Counted from the stretch's first letter, positions 1 to 8,692 are shown. The stretch: 35,960 nt of DNA from Phycisphaerae bacterium (GCA_030426385.1 JAUHYI010000050.1:1-35960); one strand, 5' to 3'. Program-made: numbers and translations. Notes: generated from the letters alone by a model not told the origin.

Positions 1-90
1 GGTGACACGCAAAGATTGATGGACACCATCACCCCGACCGACGCGATCCACTTCTTCTGGCACTGTGGATACACGCTAGGGAAAAGGTGA
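1..90 (+). CDS. C-terminal end of a transposase, probably IS630 family (partial, runs off the left edge)
   Basis: The frame is open from base 1 and ends in TGA at 88-90, giving 29 residues. It contains the segment ITPTDAIHFFWHCGYTL, which resembles the usual tail of IS630/DDE_3 transposases (ITP.DA..FF.HCGY). The catalytic DDE core would lie left of the window. The stop codon sits about 10 bases before a probable element end. A fragment this short could be something else, but the match, the adjacent broken gene and the TA dinucleotide at the junction agree with each other. Seen: the open frame and motif. Inferred: the family. Confidence 0.5.
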   Translation, partial: GDTQRLMDTITPTDAIHFFWHCGYTLGKR

Positions 91-100
91 AAACGCTCTA
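1..100. mobile_element. Right end of a probable IS630-like insertion sequence
   Basis: The transposase-like tail ends at base 90. A TA dinucleotide at 99-100 (the IS630 target is TA) lies where the minus-strand prepilin gene stops resembling a prepilin protein. The likely terminal repeat is within about 78-98 and reads GAGCGTTTTCACC on the minus strand going inward. The other end and matching inverted repeat are outside the window, so the boundary is an estimate. Confidence 0.45.
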
Positions 101-393
101 ATCTGGACAGACCACGGTGTTGAGTAGGGGCTGACCCCAGTTGTTCCAGTATCCAGAGGATTGAAATTCCAGATCGCGGGTAGATAGCCATTGGACTCGT
201 CGGTGTAAGTCTGGAATAGTACGCTGATTTGGCGCAGGTTTGATAGGCATTGCACGGTTCGGATTGAGTCGCGTGCTGAACCCAACGTGGGCAAAAGCAT
301 GGCCAGCAATACTGCAATGATGCTGATAACCACCAGCATTTCGATCAACGTAAAAGCCTGTTGCGTAGATTTTATCCGTTGAAACAATAGCAT
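99..393 (-). pseudogene. Prepilin-type N-terminal domain protein, truncated by an insertion
   Basis: Starting at ATG 393-391, the protein has a short basic leader followed by [18 protein letters not shown], a class III (type IV pilin/pseudopilin) processing site and hydrophobic helix, then LPTLGSARDSIRTVQC as in planctomycete prepilin-like proteins. An upstream ATG at 444 would add 17 residues; neither start has a clear Shine-Dalgarno. Full-length relatives in this window are about 241-247 residues, but this one loses homology after about residue 97 (TPWSVQI) and stops at 76-78 inside the probable IS. The C-terminal DG motif is missing. It lies downstream of, and probably with, the PEP-CTERM gene ending at 528. 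Confidence 0.7.
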
Positions 394-527
394 GTCGTGG
401 CCTATCAATGTTTGGAAGACCAGGTTTTTCTCGTCCCCGAACATAGAATTTCTATTGCTACCAATTTAACTATCAACTCAATTGGTTTGAGTAATCGTGA
501 TCATTAATTCGTTGAGTCTCTTATTGC

Positions 528-1229
528 TTACGTGGTTTTTTGACGTCGGTTCAGCAGCATGATCCCAGCCAAGCCCAACAGCCCCATCGTGCCTGGCTCG
601 GGGACGACGTCGGTTCTAACCTGTAGGGCATTGAGTTGCGCGCTCACATTACTGCTGAGTTCAATCACCTGTGTGGTCGCATCGGCTTGAAAAGTTCCGA
701 TGACGAATTGCCCGACACCACCGGCGACATCGGTGTTGTTGTAGTCGATGGTTGCGGTTGGGCCACCTGTTGTGGTTAGGTTGCTGGCGCGTGTGTTGCC
801 TGATGCTCGTGAATCATTAATCCAGATTTGCACGAGGTAGTTTTCGCCGCTGGTGAGGCCACTGAGCGTTACGGATTGCCCGGTCTGATCGCCAAAAATA
901 CCGTCACCCAGAAGTGCCTGGTAGTTGGCTGACAAATTGGAAAAAGGAGCCAAGGCTGATCCAAAGGTATTTGAGGGCGAATCTGATAGTAATGTTGAAA
1001 TGCTCGGGTTTTTGGGTTGATTGGTAAAGGTGACGGTGTTGATCGTTACCGAACCCGCATCTCGGTCAAAGCTGTAACCCGTGACAAGTGTGCCGGTGGT
1101 AACCACATCAGTATCAGCGGAGACCACGGTCGCCGTGCCCCATGTGATGGGAGCTGCCTGGGCCTGTGATGTGAGGCCTAAAGCTGCCATGGCCAGAATA
1201 CTGATGTTGGTTAAGAAAATGTTTTTCAT
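528..1229 (-). CDS. PEP-CTERM sorting domain protein
   Basis: A 233-residue exported protein. Residues 1-25 form a Sec signal peptide (MKNIFLTNISILAMAALG then AQA). The C-terminus is a PEP-CTERM signal: VPEPGTM, a hydrophobic stretch (GLLGLAGIMLL) and a basic tail (NRRQKTT). In known systems this tail is recognised by exosortase, which retains or anchors the protein at the surface. The body is rich in Thr, Ser, Asn and Gly, looks all-beta, and has no catalytic motif I recognise. A GAGGGC ribosome site lies about 12 bases before the start. The gene follows the GntR/LacI-type regulator (122-base gap) and precedes the broken prepilin gene. Possible role: surface glycan binding or matrix, by inference. 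Confidence 0.88.
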   Translation of the reverse strand: MKNIFLTNISILAMAALGLTSQAQAAPITWGTATVVSADTDVVTTGTLVTGYSFDRDAGSVTINTVTFTNQPKNPSISTLLSDSPSNTFGSALAPFSNLSANYQALLGDGIFGDQTGQSVTLSGLTSGENYLVQIWINDSRASGNTRASNLTTTGGPTATIDYNNTDVAGGVGQFVIGTFQADATTQVIELSSNVSAQLNALQVRTDVVPEPGTMGLLGLAGIMLLNRRQKTT

Positions 1230-1351
1230 GATAAGCCTGCCCTCTAATAAAGAAAAAAATCAAAAAATAAAACAAAAACTTTGAATCTATGTGGCCTGAA
1301 GGGCCCACGGAAGACTTACAACCTGCTTATTACAAGTCGATACTTACATCA

Positions 1352-2383
1352 TCAATGTGCTTTGGATGACGAGTCGCGTACGATTAGCTTGGGGCGAATG
1401 ATTTGCGGGGTTTCGAATGAATGGTGTGGCGTGTCGGATTCCTGGGCTTGTTGAATTGCAATGACAATGGCATCCGCCATAAGTTCAGGCTCCATCGAGA
1501 TCGTGGTTAAAGGCGAGGGGCATTCCACAGACCAGGGCGTATTGAATCGGCCGACGATCGACATGTCTTCAGGCACACGCAGACCCATGCGATGAAGCAA
1601 GCTATAGGTCACGATGGCATAGTGATCATTGAGCGCCCATATCGCGGTCACGCCGTGGTCGTTTACCAATTGTTGGATCTTGGTCTGTGAAGAACTTTCA
1701 GCCTCGGTAAATGTTTGGCATTGAGCGCCTGCCACTTGAATAAAATCGCGAAAAGCTCTGGCTGATGTAGAAACCCAGCTGTTGTTTGGGGGATCCACCA
1801 CGGCCACGGATCGATGGCCGAGATTCAGGAAATGTTCCGCGATCAACTTGGCTGCATAATAGTGATCGAGTGTGATCAGTTGCGTGTGCGGATCGGGAAT
1901 CTGGTTTTCCAGCGAAAAAGCAACACGTGTGCGAAATTTTTGCCAGGCAGGCCAGAATAATTGTTCGGAAGAAGGACTGAGCAATAACAGGCAATCGGAT
2001 TCTTGAACAGATGGCCGCAGAAGCATGGCCTGGGTGGTTTCGGGATCGTTGCTGTGTGTCAGGATATCAACGTCGTAACCTGCTCGATACAATTTGCGAC
2101 AGATAGTCTCGACCAGCAGGCCGTTGAGGTGAGGGTCATACGACTGCATCAAGGTGATGGTTCCGAGGCGCGGCTTTCGCGTGACCAGCGTACCTTTGCG
2201 CTGCACACGACGGACGACACCCTCGCGGGCCAATTCGACCAGTGCTTTGCGAACGGTTTCGGGGCTACATTGCCAGCGTGGTGCCAGTTCATCAGGCGTG
2301 GGCAAAACATCACCTACATTAAATTGGCCACTGCCGATCGAATGCCGCAAACTGGTTTTTACTTGTTCGCAAAGTATCGGCAT
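1352..2383 (-). CDS. GntR-type DNA-binding / LacI-type sugar-binding transcriptional regulator
   Basis: From ATG 2383 the protein has 343 residues. Residues about 1-70 form a GntR winged helix (LPTPDELAPRWQCSPETV, then RKALVELAREGVVRRVQ and the wing RKGTLV). The rest is a LacI/periplasmic-binding-protein-like effector domain ending in IRPKLIVRDSSS, the usual LacI-type end. A TTG at 2482 would add 33 hydrophobic residues that do not belong to the family, so the internal ATG is preferred, although its ribosome site is weak. It is probably a sugar-responsive repressor of its own gene and the downstream PEP-CTERM/prepilin genes. A palindrome over a TATAAT box lies about 125 bases upstream. Confidence 0.85.
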   Translation of the reverse strand: MPILCEQVKTSLRHSIGSGQFNVGDVLPTPDELAPRWQCSPETVRKALVELAREGVVRRVQRKGTLVTRKPRLGTITLMQSYDPHLNGLLVETICRKLYRAGYDVDILTHSNDPETTQAMLLRPSVQESDCLLLLSPSSEQLFWPAWQKFRTRVAFSLENQIPDPHTQLITLDHYYAAKLIAEHFLNLGHRSVAVVDPPNNSWVSTSARAFRDFIQVAGAQCQTFTEAESSSQTKIQQLVNDHGVTAIWALNDHYAIVTYSLLHRMGLRVPEDMSIVGRFNTPWSVECPSPLTTISMEPELMADAIVIAIQQAQESDTPHHSFETPQIIRPKLIVRDSSSKAH

Positions 2384-2485
2384 GAGGAAACGCCTGAAAA
2401 CAAGGCAAAAAATATAAAGCCAAACAATACGGGAGAGAACTGGACATTTATAAGGTATCAGCTTTTGCTGGAAACGCAACAAATA

Positions 2486-2520
2486 ATGTACATATTAATT
2501 TAAAATACACATTATATGTG
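2486..2520 (-). promoter_or_regulatory. Promoter and candidate operator of the GntR/LacI-type regulator
   Basis: The palindrome CACAT-TAT-ATGTG at 2508-2520 overlaps a perfect TATAAT on the minus strand (2511-2516). A second palindrome, ATGTACAT, lies at 2486-2493, about 24 bases away centre to centre. No strong -35 was found. The layout fits autorepression of the gene starting at 2383. The palindromes and -10 box are seen; binding is inferred. Confidence 0.45.
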
Positions 2521-2857
2521 CCGCAAGGCCGATCATTGGCGCAAAAACCGATCAAAATACAAACAAAATGGCTTTGGCGCGTTGCTGTAAAGCTCGGCTC
2601 GCGGATTTAAAATTCATCAAGCGCGAGTAGAAAGCACGCACGAGTATTTACAAAATGAGTATCTTGTAACCATCAGGCCGGAATGTCTGCTATTTGCTCG
2701 CGGCCATGACTGACGTTTTGGCAAATCCAGCATCAAAAAGCTCTGCCCGATGTGCTTGGACAGGTCGCCAGGCGTGGATTGGGTACGGTTGCGTTGTACT
2801 CGCTGTGATCTGCATTGATCCGTGGGACCGCGTGAAGAACTGAGGTTCGGCTGGCGA
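2521..2857. other. Intergenic region, no gene supported
   Basis: Between the regulator promoter and the end of the Gfo/Idh gene no frame looks like a known protein. The Gfo/Idh frame stays open for 55 codons after its TGA, to a TAG at 2690-2692. A plus-strand frame contains CPMC and CTRC cysteine pairs but has no start or ribosome site. Confidence 0.4.
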
Positions 2858-3961
2858 TCAGGATGGAAGCGAGGTCTGCGGGTTTTGTGTGATGTCAATG
2901 GGAGGAATGGTCACCGTGTGCCCGCTGCGCGCTGATTTGACGGCATAAAATACGGCCTGAACTGCACGGGCCGCATCGTAAATGGATGGCGTGGGTTCGG
3001 TATGGTTCTTGACTGCGTGGTAAAAGCTAACCAGGTTGGCCTCGCACGGCATTTGGTCTTGTCCGTAATCTGATTCGGCTGAAGAACTGTTGTGTCGAAT
3101 AGGAATCGGCTCGCGAATTTCCTCGCAGCCCGAGAGCGTGGGGTCGCGCCGTTGCAGCCACAAGGCCGTGTCTTTACGAAAGTAATTGTCATCACACATA
3201 ACCAAGGCCTGTGTTCCTGCGATCATCATGGTGTGAATGGCTGGCGTCACGTGATACGCATTGACCGATCCGATCAGGCCGTTGGCAAATTCAACATGAC
3301 ATAGCGCGACATCATCCGTTTTACTTTTGGTGACGCGATTGTTCGTTCGTGCGCTAATGCTTTGAATCGGGCCGAAGTAATACATGAGTTCATGAAAGAC
3401 ATGGACGCCGCACTGAAATAACATGCCACCGGGATTGGTATTGGGATCCGCACGCCAATCGTTGCTTTTCATTTTCAGGCCGCCGCTGTGAGCGGTTGTG
3501 GCTTCGAATGTCACGATGTCACCTAATGCGTTGGACCGGATCAACTGGTTGATGGTTTGGCTGACCGCATGCTTTGCATGATTGGTGTGACCGCTGCCAA
3601 CCACCACGTTCGCTTTTTCATAAGCAGCCAAAACCGCGTCCAGTTCATCCGGCGTTGCCACCAGTGGCTTTTCAACAAAACATGCTTTGCCATGTTCAAT
3701 AGCTGCTAACAGGTGGGTCGCGTGTGAGGAAGCGCCGGTTGAGATGATGACCGCGTCGATGTCGTCACGATCAAGCATGGCTTGATAGCTGGGCATCGGC
3801 TCGGCACCGTCTTCGTCGGCGGTCTGTTGCATGGCTTGGTTGGAAATGTCATAGCAGGCGACCAATTCGTACAACCCCGATTCCCGTAGTGACTGGCGGC
3901 GATAGGTTCCAAAACCACTCAGGCCGATCATTCCAACTCTTAGTTTTGGCGTGGCGATCAT
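2858..3961 (-). CDS. Gfo/Idh/MocA-family NAD(P)-dependent oxidoreductase
   Basis: A 367-residue cytoplasmic enzyme. The Rossmann fold begins at once (VGMIGLSGFG, residues 9-18), followed by DDIDAVIISTGASSHA and the family motif VEKPLVAT (EKP at 97-99, the nicotinamide-proximal lysine). The C-terminal Gfo/Idh/MocA domain has GGMLFQCGVHVFHELMYYFG, with the histidine kept but the usual acidic residue four before it replaced by Gln. Relatives oxidise or reduce sugars, inositols or sugar acids; the substrate cannot be read from the sequence. Start ATG 3961 fits the family N-terminus. It is divergent from the dehydrogenase at 4504 across a 542-base gap, so the two may share regulation. Confidence 0.9.
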   Translation of the reverse strand: MIATPKLRVGMIGLSGFGTYRRQSLRESGLYELVACYDISNQAMQQTADEDGAEPMPSYQAMLDRDDIDAVIISTGASSHATHLLAAIEHGKACFVEKPLVATPDELDAVLAAYEKANVVVGSGHTNHAKHAVSQTINQLIRSNALGDIVTFEATTAHSGGLKMKSNDWRADPNTNPGGMLFQCGVHVFHELMYYFGPIQSISARTNNRVTKSKTDDVALCHVEFANGLIGSVNAYHVTPAIHTMMIAGTQALVMCDDNYFRKDTALWLQRRDPTLSGCEEIREPIPIRHNSSSAESDYGQDQMPCEANLVSFYHAVKNHTEPTPSIYDAARAVQAVFYAVKSARSGHTVTIPPIDITQNPQTSLPS

Positions 3962-4503
3962 GACCGTGTCCGATTCGTACAGAAGGTTGATGCGATTGGC
4001 GTATGGTGAAATTGTGTCGACGTTGCCCGATCAGTCATACAACCCGAAAGAAATTCACGATAAGCAGGCTAGTGTAAGATAATCGGGTTTGCCAGTTCAA
4101 GTCTTCTAAATTAATGCACTTCATTCACATGTTCAAACTTCGTGCGTCTTGCTGAAGCCCAATGATTCGATGTGGGGCTAGGATCGTAGTTAAGATTTAC
4201 CGTCAAAACTCAGTCGCTGCAGATGCAATGATCGTGAAGATTATCATGCGGTATGCATGAGCGAATTGTACGGTTAGGGCAACGGTGTAATCGTGGGCAT
4301 GGCTGTTATTGTTATAGTGATTCGTTTGATGCCGTCCCACAGCATCAAGATTTGGTCAAGTGAAAAAGTGGGGGTGCGTATCACGGTCATGTTGGACGGC
4401 CACATTGGACGGTCAGTAAAAGAACCGATCTGTCAGCATAACGGCCCCGCATTTACCCGGATATTTTGCCACTCGTGAGTACAAACAAGGAGCAACACAA
4501 CCG
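3962..4503. other. Divergent intergenic region, no gene supported
   Basis: This 542-base gap separates two divergent dehydrogenase genes. A 61-codon frame at 4293-4478 has an Ile/Val-rich start and no ribosome site, and is probably chance. An imperfect ATGAT...ATCAT inverted repeat lies at about 4229-4248. A good AAGGAG ribosome site precedes the ATG at 4504. No clear promoter could be assigned. Confidence 0.4.
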
Positions 4504-5379
4504 ATGACAATCCCATTTAAAAATATTGGCTATGTCGGCATGGGCATCATGGGTGCGCCGATGGCCATGAATTTAATCAAGGCCGGTTTCAAAGTCACGG
4601 TATGGAATCGCACAAAAGAAAAGTGCGATCCGTTGCGACAAGCCGGTGCGGAGGTTGCTGAATCACCTGCCGCATTGGCCGCGTCCGGGGTTGATGTGAT
4701 TTTCATCAATGTGACCGACACGCCTGATGTTGAACATGTTTTGTTTGGCGAAGACGGTATCGCCAGTGCGGCATTGCCGGGGCTGATCGTGATTGATAAT
4801 TCGACGATCAATCCAATTCAAACGCGAGAATTTTCAGAGCGTTTGGCTATGCAAGAGGTTTGCCTGTTAGATGCGCCAGTGTCGGGGGGCGATATCGGTG
4901 CCAAGCAGGGGACGTTGAGCATCATGATTGGTGGGCCGACGGAACAGGTTGAACAATGCATGCCGTTGTTTGCGGCGCTCGGCGACAAAATCAATCACAT
5001 GGGAGAGTCAGGCGCGGGGCAACTCTGCAAGGCGTGCAATCAGGTTGCAGTGAGTTGTTCATTGATGGGTACCGTCGAGGCGATGGCGTTGGCCCAGCGG
5101 GGTGGATTGGACCTGAATAAAATGGTGGATGTGGTTAGCGGTGGTGCTGGTGGTTCCTGGCAATTGAAAAACCTGGGACCCAAGATAGCGGATCGTGATT
5201 ACGCCCCCGGGTTCATGATTGATCTGATTCTCAAAGACCTGGCCATCGTGCAACGCGCAGCAGCCGAATATAAATTAGAACTGTCCGGACTCGAACAAGC
5301 CCTTCAATACTTTAAGCAAGCTGCCGAGCAAGGACACGGCAAAGATGGCACGCAAGCCATCGCTTCAAATCTTGTATGA
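4504..5379 (+). CDS. NAD(P)-dependent 3-hydroxyisobutyrate dehydrogenase-family protein (tartronate semialdehyde reductase-like)
   Basis: A 291-residue beta-hydroxyacid dehydrogenase. Residues 8-27 carry the dinucleotide-binding motif (GYVGMGIMGAPMAMNLIKAG). The substrate motif DAPVSGG is at 123-129, followed by KQGTLSIMIGG. The catalytic motif GAGQLCKACNQ puts the catalytic lysine at 176 and the partner Asn at 179. A late KDLAIVQ motif is also typical. Relatives reduce tartronate semialdehyde (GarR/GlxR) or oxidise 3-hydroxyisobutyrate; the sugar-use context favours a sugar-acid role, by inference. AAGGAG lies 10 bases before the start. It converges with the AraC gene, with a G-quadruplex-type run in between. 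Confidence 0.9.
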   Translation: MTIPFKNIGYVGMGIMGAPMAMNLIKAGFKVTVWNRTKEKCDPLRQAGAEVAESPAALAASGVDVIFINVTDTPDVEHVLFGEDGIASAALPGLIVIDNSTINPIQTREFSERLAMQEVCLLDAPVSGGDIGAKQGTLSIMIGGPTEQVEQCMPLFAALGDKINHMGESGAGQLCKACNQVAVSCSLMGTVEAMALAQRGGLDLNKMVDVVSGGAGGSWQLKNLGPKIADRDYAPGFMIDLILKDLAIVQRAAAEYKLELSGLEQALQYFKQAAEQGHGKDGTQAIASNLV

Positions 5380-5563
5380 CTTGTAGCGAACAAGTTGATT
5401 CGTCATCTTTGGGGCAGATACGATTTACAATAAATTCTTGTGCTTTGATTCGTGTTGGCTCCGGTGAATACCGAGGGTTAGTGCGAAGGGAGATTTTTGA
5501 GCGCACAAATTTTTAACGGGATTGGTATGACTGGTTGGTTCAGCAATGACGCGTCAGTATGGT

Positions 5564-5587
5564 GGGGTGGGTGGGTGGGTGGGGGGG
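5564..5587 (+). repeat. G-quadruplex-type G-run array
   Basis: Five G runs (GGGG, GGG, GGG, GGG and a run of seven) separated by single T bases, a near-ideal intramolecular quadruplex motif with one-base loops. It lies in the 253-base gap between two convergent genes (ends at 5379 and 5633), on the plus strand. No other hairpin terminator was seen in this gap, so a role in transcription termination or as a roadblock is possible. Confidence 0.75.
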
Positions 5588-5632
5588 CGTGTCTGTGCTT
5601 CGTAACGCGTCACCATTTCTCGTTGTTTGTCA

Positions 5633-6511
5633 TTATTGTTCGGGAACTGATCCAAGGCGCAACGTGTCAACAACTGCGGCCTTGCGGTAGGCTGCGGGCG
5701 AGATGCCGGTTTGCGCTTTGAACACGCGCGACAGGTAGTACCGGTTGGAAAGTCCAGTGCGCTGGGCAATTGTTTCGAGACTAAGTTCCGTGGTCGCCAA
5801 TTGTTGGGCCGCCATTGTGACACGTCTTTCGCGAACATAACTCGCGGGTGTCTGTCCAGTGATCAGCGTGAATCGACGGACAAAATGTCTTTCGCTGAGA
5901 TGGCATGCCTTAGCGAGAACTTTGATTTTCAAATCGGCATCAAGTTGGTGATCGATCAACAGCATAGCGGGTTGTAATGTTTCGCCTGCTTTAGAAAAGC
6001 GATCCCACTGTATCAAGCTTGCGGGCGTGGTCTGCTCAAGTGCGTGGTGCAGGGCCATATGGATCAACGTCTTGGCCAGATTGATATTGGCGATCATGCG
6101 CGAGCTGGAGGTGGGAAGATTACTTCGCAGTTGTTTGCAGCAGGTGCGCAGCATCAGATCGTTAGGCAGTTGCAGTGGACGATCAAAAGTATTGCGGAGT
6201 ACGGTTTGCGGAAGATCAACCAGATCAAAGTGCAAATACAGGTGGCGCACGACCCGACTTGTGTGATAGCCGAATTTTACCCAGGGCGGGATGAGATACA
6301 GTCGACCTCTTCGCAAAGGCATGGTTTGATTGTGGAAGTGGATAACGCCGCCATCCCGATCATTGCGGTAAAGCCGCCAGTAGCTACTGATGACTTGTGA
6401 TGCAATCCATTCGACTGAAACGCTTCGGTCTCCTATTTGCAGAATGCGGACGCGTACCGGATCTGTCCGGATAAAATTGTGGACGGTATTGGCTGTTAGT
6501 TGACCAGTCAT
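5633..6511 (-). CDS. AraC-family transcriptional regulator
   Basis: From ATG 6511 the protein has 292 residues. The N-terminal half is a cupin-like sugar-sensing domain (RRGRLYLIPPWVKFGYH, HLYLHFDLVD). The last 100 residues are a double helix-turn-helix: LSERHFVRRFTLITGQTPASY, and SLETIAQRTGLSNRYYLSRVF followed by KAQTGISPAAYR. An ATG at 6547 would add 12 residues but overlaps a likely promoter on the other strand, so the inner ATG is preferred. The gene is divergent from the GHL6-like glycosidase at 6622 and is probably its activator; AraC proteins next to glycosidase genes commonly activate them when the sugar is present. Confidence 0.9.
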   Translation of the reverse strand: MTGQLTANTVHNFIRTDPVRVRILQIGDRSVSVEWIASQVISSYWRLYRNDRDGGVIHFHNQTMPLRRGRLYLIPPWVKFGYHTSRVVRHLYLHFDLVDLPQTVLRNTFDRPLQLPNDLMLRTCCKQLRSNLPTSSSRMIANINLAKTLIHMALHHALEQTTPASLIQWDRFSKAGETLQPAMLLIDHQLDADLKIKVLAKACHLSERHFVRRFTLITGQTPASYVRERRVTMAAQQLATTELSLETIAQRTGLSNRYYLSRVFKAQTGISPAAYRKAAVVDTLRLGSVPEQ

Positions 6512-6527
6512 GGCATAAAAGTATACA
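6500..6527 (+). promoter_or_regulatory. Candidate promoter for the GHL6/GH151-like gene
   Basis: TTGACC at 6500-6505 and TATACA at 6522-6527 with a 16-base spacer, about 95 bases before the likely start at 6622. The box lies at the 5' end of the divergent AraC gene. The palindrome GTATAC sits over the -10. Assigned by eye. Confidence 0.35.
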
Positions 6528-6621
6528 AATATGTCATAGCCGGACATGGTATTTCTGGCGTAGAGCCGTATTCTTTGTGAATCATCCCGTTATGACGTTA
6601 GCGTCAGGAAAAGAGACAACC

Positions 6622-8646
6622 ATGCCGATCACTGATTTATGTTTTCGCCAGATCCATTTAGATTTTCACACCAGTCCGCACATCCCTGCGGTGGGCAGTG
6701 ACTTTGATCCTGAGGAGTTTGCCGACAAGCTTGTAGAAGCGCACGTCGATAGCGTTACTGTTTTTGCTCGATGTCATCACGGCCATCTTTATTATGACTC
6801 GAAGCTCAATCCGGAACGAATTCATCCGACCCTGACCAATTATGATTTGCTCATCCAGCAGATCGAGGCTTGTCATCAGCGCAATATCCGTGTGCCTATA
6901 TACACAACAGTGCAATGGGATCAATTCACGTCAGACGAACATCGGGACTGGCTTTGCATCGATGAACAGGGCACAGAATTTCGCACGCCCCCGTTGCAGG
7001 CAGGGTTTTATCGTACGCTCGATGTGTTCCATCCTGGCTATCGCGAATTTCTCAAGCGTCACACCGCAGAAATTTTTGAAATGATGCCGGTCGATGGCAT
7101 TTTTTATGACATCGTGCAGCCGCAGTGGTCACTTGCCAAACATTGGCTTGATGCAATGGATAACGCGGGCGTTGATCCGGAAGATGTTCAAGCCCGAATC
7201 GATTTCAGCACGAAAATTCTCAACGAATGGAAACTTGAGATGACGCAGTTCATCCAGGGACTGCCGCAATACGATCAGGATAATTGCACAATCTTCTATA
7301 ACGCGGGACATGTCGGACCGCGACATCGGACAACGGTTGAGGCATATACGCATTACGAACTTGAATCATTACCGTCGGGCGGTTGGGGTTACCTGCATTT
7401 TCCGTTGGCCATGCGTTATGCGCGTGGGTTGGATAAATTGTGCCTGGGAATGACGGGCAAGTTTCACACGTCATGGGGTGACTTTCATTCGTATAAAAAC
7501 CAAGCAGCACTTGAGTTTGAATGTTTCCATATGTTGGCGCTGGGTGCTCGATGTTCCATCGGCGATCAGCTACATCCATCGGGCAAAATCGATGCGGCCA
7601 CTTACAAGCTTATTGGCTCGGTCTATGGCAGCGTGGAAGCCAAGGAGCCGTGGTGCCGTGATGCCGAACCTGTTGCAGAAATCGGCGTGCTCACGCCGGA
7701 AGAGTTCGGTTCTCGCAAATCGGCGTTTGCCGCGATGGCTGAAAATCAGCCCGAGGCGGCGATGGGTGCTGTGCGTATGCTTCAGGAGTTGGGACGACAG
7801 TTCGACATTCTGACGACCGATCGGGATTTCTCGCCGTACAAGTTGTTGATCCTGCCGGACCAGATCCCTGTGGATGATGATCTTGCGGACAAATTACGAA
7901 ACTATCTGGCATCCGGAGGCAAGTTGATTGCCACATGGAAGAGCGGGTTGGATGCGTCGGGTGATCGCTTCATGCTTGAAGATCTTGGTGTGAAAATTAC
8001 CGGCGATGCGCAGTTCAGTCCGGACTTTTTGGTGCCATCTGAAACATTCGGGGTTGGACTCGAGCCGACCAGTTACGTGATGTATGAAAAAGGTGTTGCC
8101 TTGGAGACAACGGCTGAGACGCAGATTCTTGCGGGTGTTGAATCGCCATACTTCAATCGCACCTATCGCCATTTTTGTTCACATCGTCATACGCCTAGTA
8201 CCGGCGAAACGACGTACCCGGGCGTTGTCCGTCATGGAAGCTATATCCATTTTATGCACCCGATCTTCAGGCAGTATCAGCGCAACGCTCCCCGTTGGTG
8301 CCGAGTGTTACTTGGCAATGCGATCGAGTTGCTCATCGGGAAATCGATTGTCGATGTGCAAGGCCCGACATCCGTGATCAACACATTGAGCTATCAGGCG
8401 CATGATAAACGTCATGTCCTGCATCTGCTGCACTATCAACCTGAACGCAGGGGCACGGACTTTGATACCATCGAAGATGTTATCCCGCTGCATGACACGC
8501 AGGTGTCGATTGAGTTGGGGCATAAGCCTAGCACCGTGAAGTTGGTGCCTGCGGGGGAAGATGTGGCCTTTGAATACAGTGATGATGGGCGCGTGACGTT
8601 TGTTGTCCCGCGTATTGTTGGGCATGCGATGATTGAGATCGCTTGA
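6622..8646 (+). CDS. GHL6/GH151-like glycoside hydrolase (possible alpha-L-fucosidase) with beta-galactosidase-type trimerisation domain
   Basis: A 674-residue protein with no signal peptide, so probably cytoplasmic. Residues 1-370 resemble the GHL6 TIM barrel: FRQIHLDFHTSP, then ADKLVEAHVDSVTVFARCHHGHLYY as two shorter blocks, and DGIFYDI at 158-164, where the Asp is the likely nucleophile by comparison with GH29/GH151. Residues about 370-560 look like a beta-galactosidase trimerisation (class I amidotransferase-like) domain (YKLLILPDQIPVDDD, LRNYLASGGKLIATW). The C-terminus is a beta domain. ATG 6622 is preferred because AGGAAAAGAG lies before it; a GTG at 6577 and an ATG at 6592 are in frame. 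Characterised GH151 members are alpha-L-fucosidases, but the substrate here is not proven. Confidence 0.8.
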   Translation: MPITDLCFRQIHLDFHTSPHIPAVGSDFDPEEFADKLVEAHVDSVTVFARCHHGHLYYDSKLNPERIHPTLTNYDLLIQQIEACHQRNIRVPIYTTVQWDQFTSDEHRDWLCIDEQGTEFRTPPLQAGFYRTLDVFHPGYREFLKRHTAEIFEMMPVDGIFYDIVQPQWSLAKHWLDAMDNAGVDPEDVQARIDFSTKILNEWKLEMTQFIQGLPQYDQDNCTIFYNAGHVGPRHRTTVEAYTHYELESLPSGGWGYLHFPLAMRYARGLDKLCLGMTGKFHTSWGDFHSYKNQAALEFECFHMLALGARCSIGDQLHPSGKIDAATYKLIGSVYGSVEAKEPWCRDAEPVAEIGVLTPEEFGSRKSAFAAMAENQPEAAMGAVRMLQELGRQFDILTTDRDFSPYKLLILPDQIPVDDDLADKLRNYLASGGKLIATWKSGLDASGDRFMLEDLGVKITGDAQFSPDFLVPSETFGVGLEPTSYVMYEKGVALETTAETQILAGVESPYFNRTYRHFCSHRHTPSTGETTYPGVVRHGSYIHFMHPIFRQYQRNAPRWCRVLLGNAIELLIGKSIVDVQGPTSVINTLSYQAHDKRHVLHLLHYQPERRGTDFDTIEDVIPLHDTQVSIELGHKPSTVKLVPAGEDVAFEYSDDGRVTFVVPRIVGHAMIEIA

Positions 8647-8692
8647 CTCTTAGTGCAACGGGTAAAAATAATCGCCACAATTTTGGTGCGCT

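Noticed and set aside
2690..2857. Fifty-five open codons after the Gfo/Idh stop in the same frame
   Set aside because: The extension has no recognisable domain, and an open run of this size is expected by chance in several percent of cases.
4293..4478. A 61-codon plus-strand frame between the two dehydrogenases
   Set aside because: No ribosome site, no family similarity, and composition unlike the neighbouring genes.
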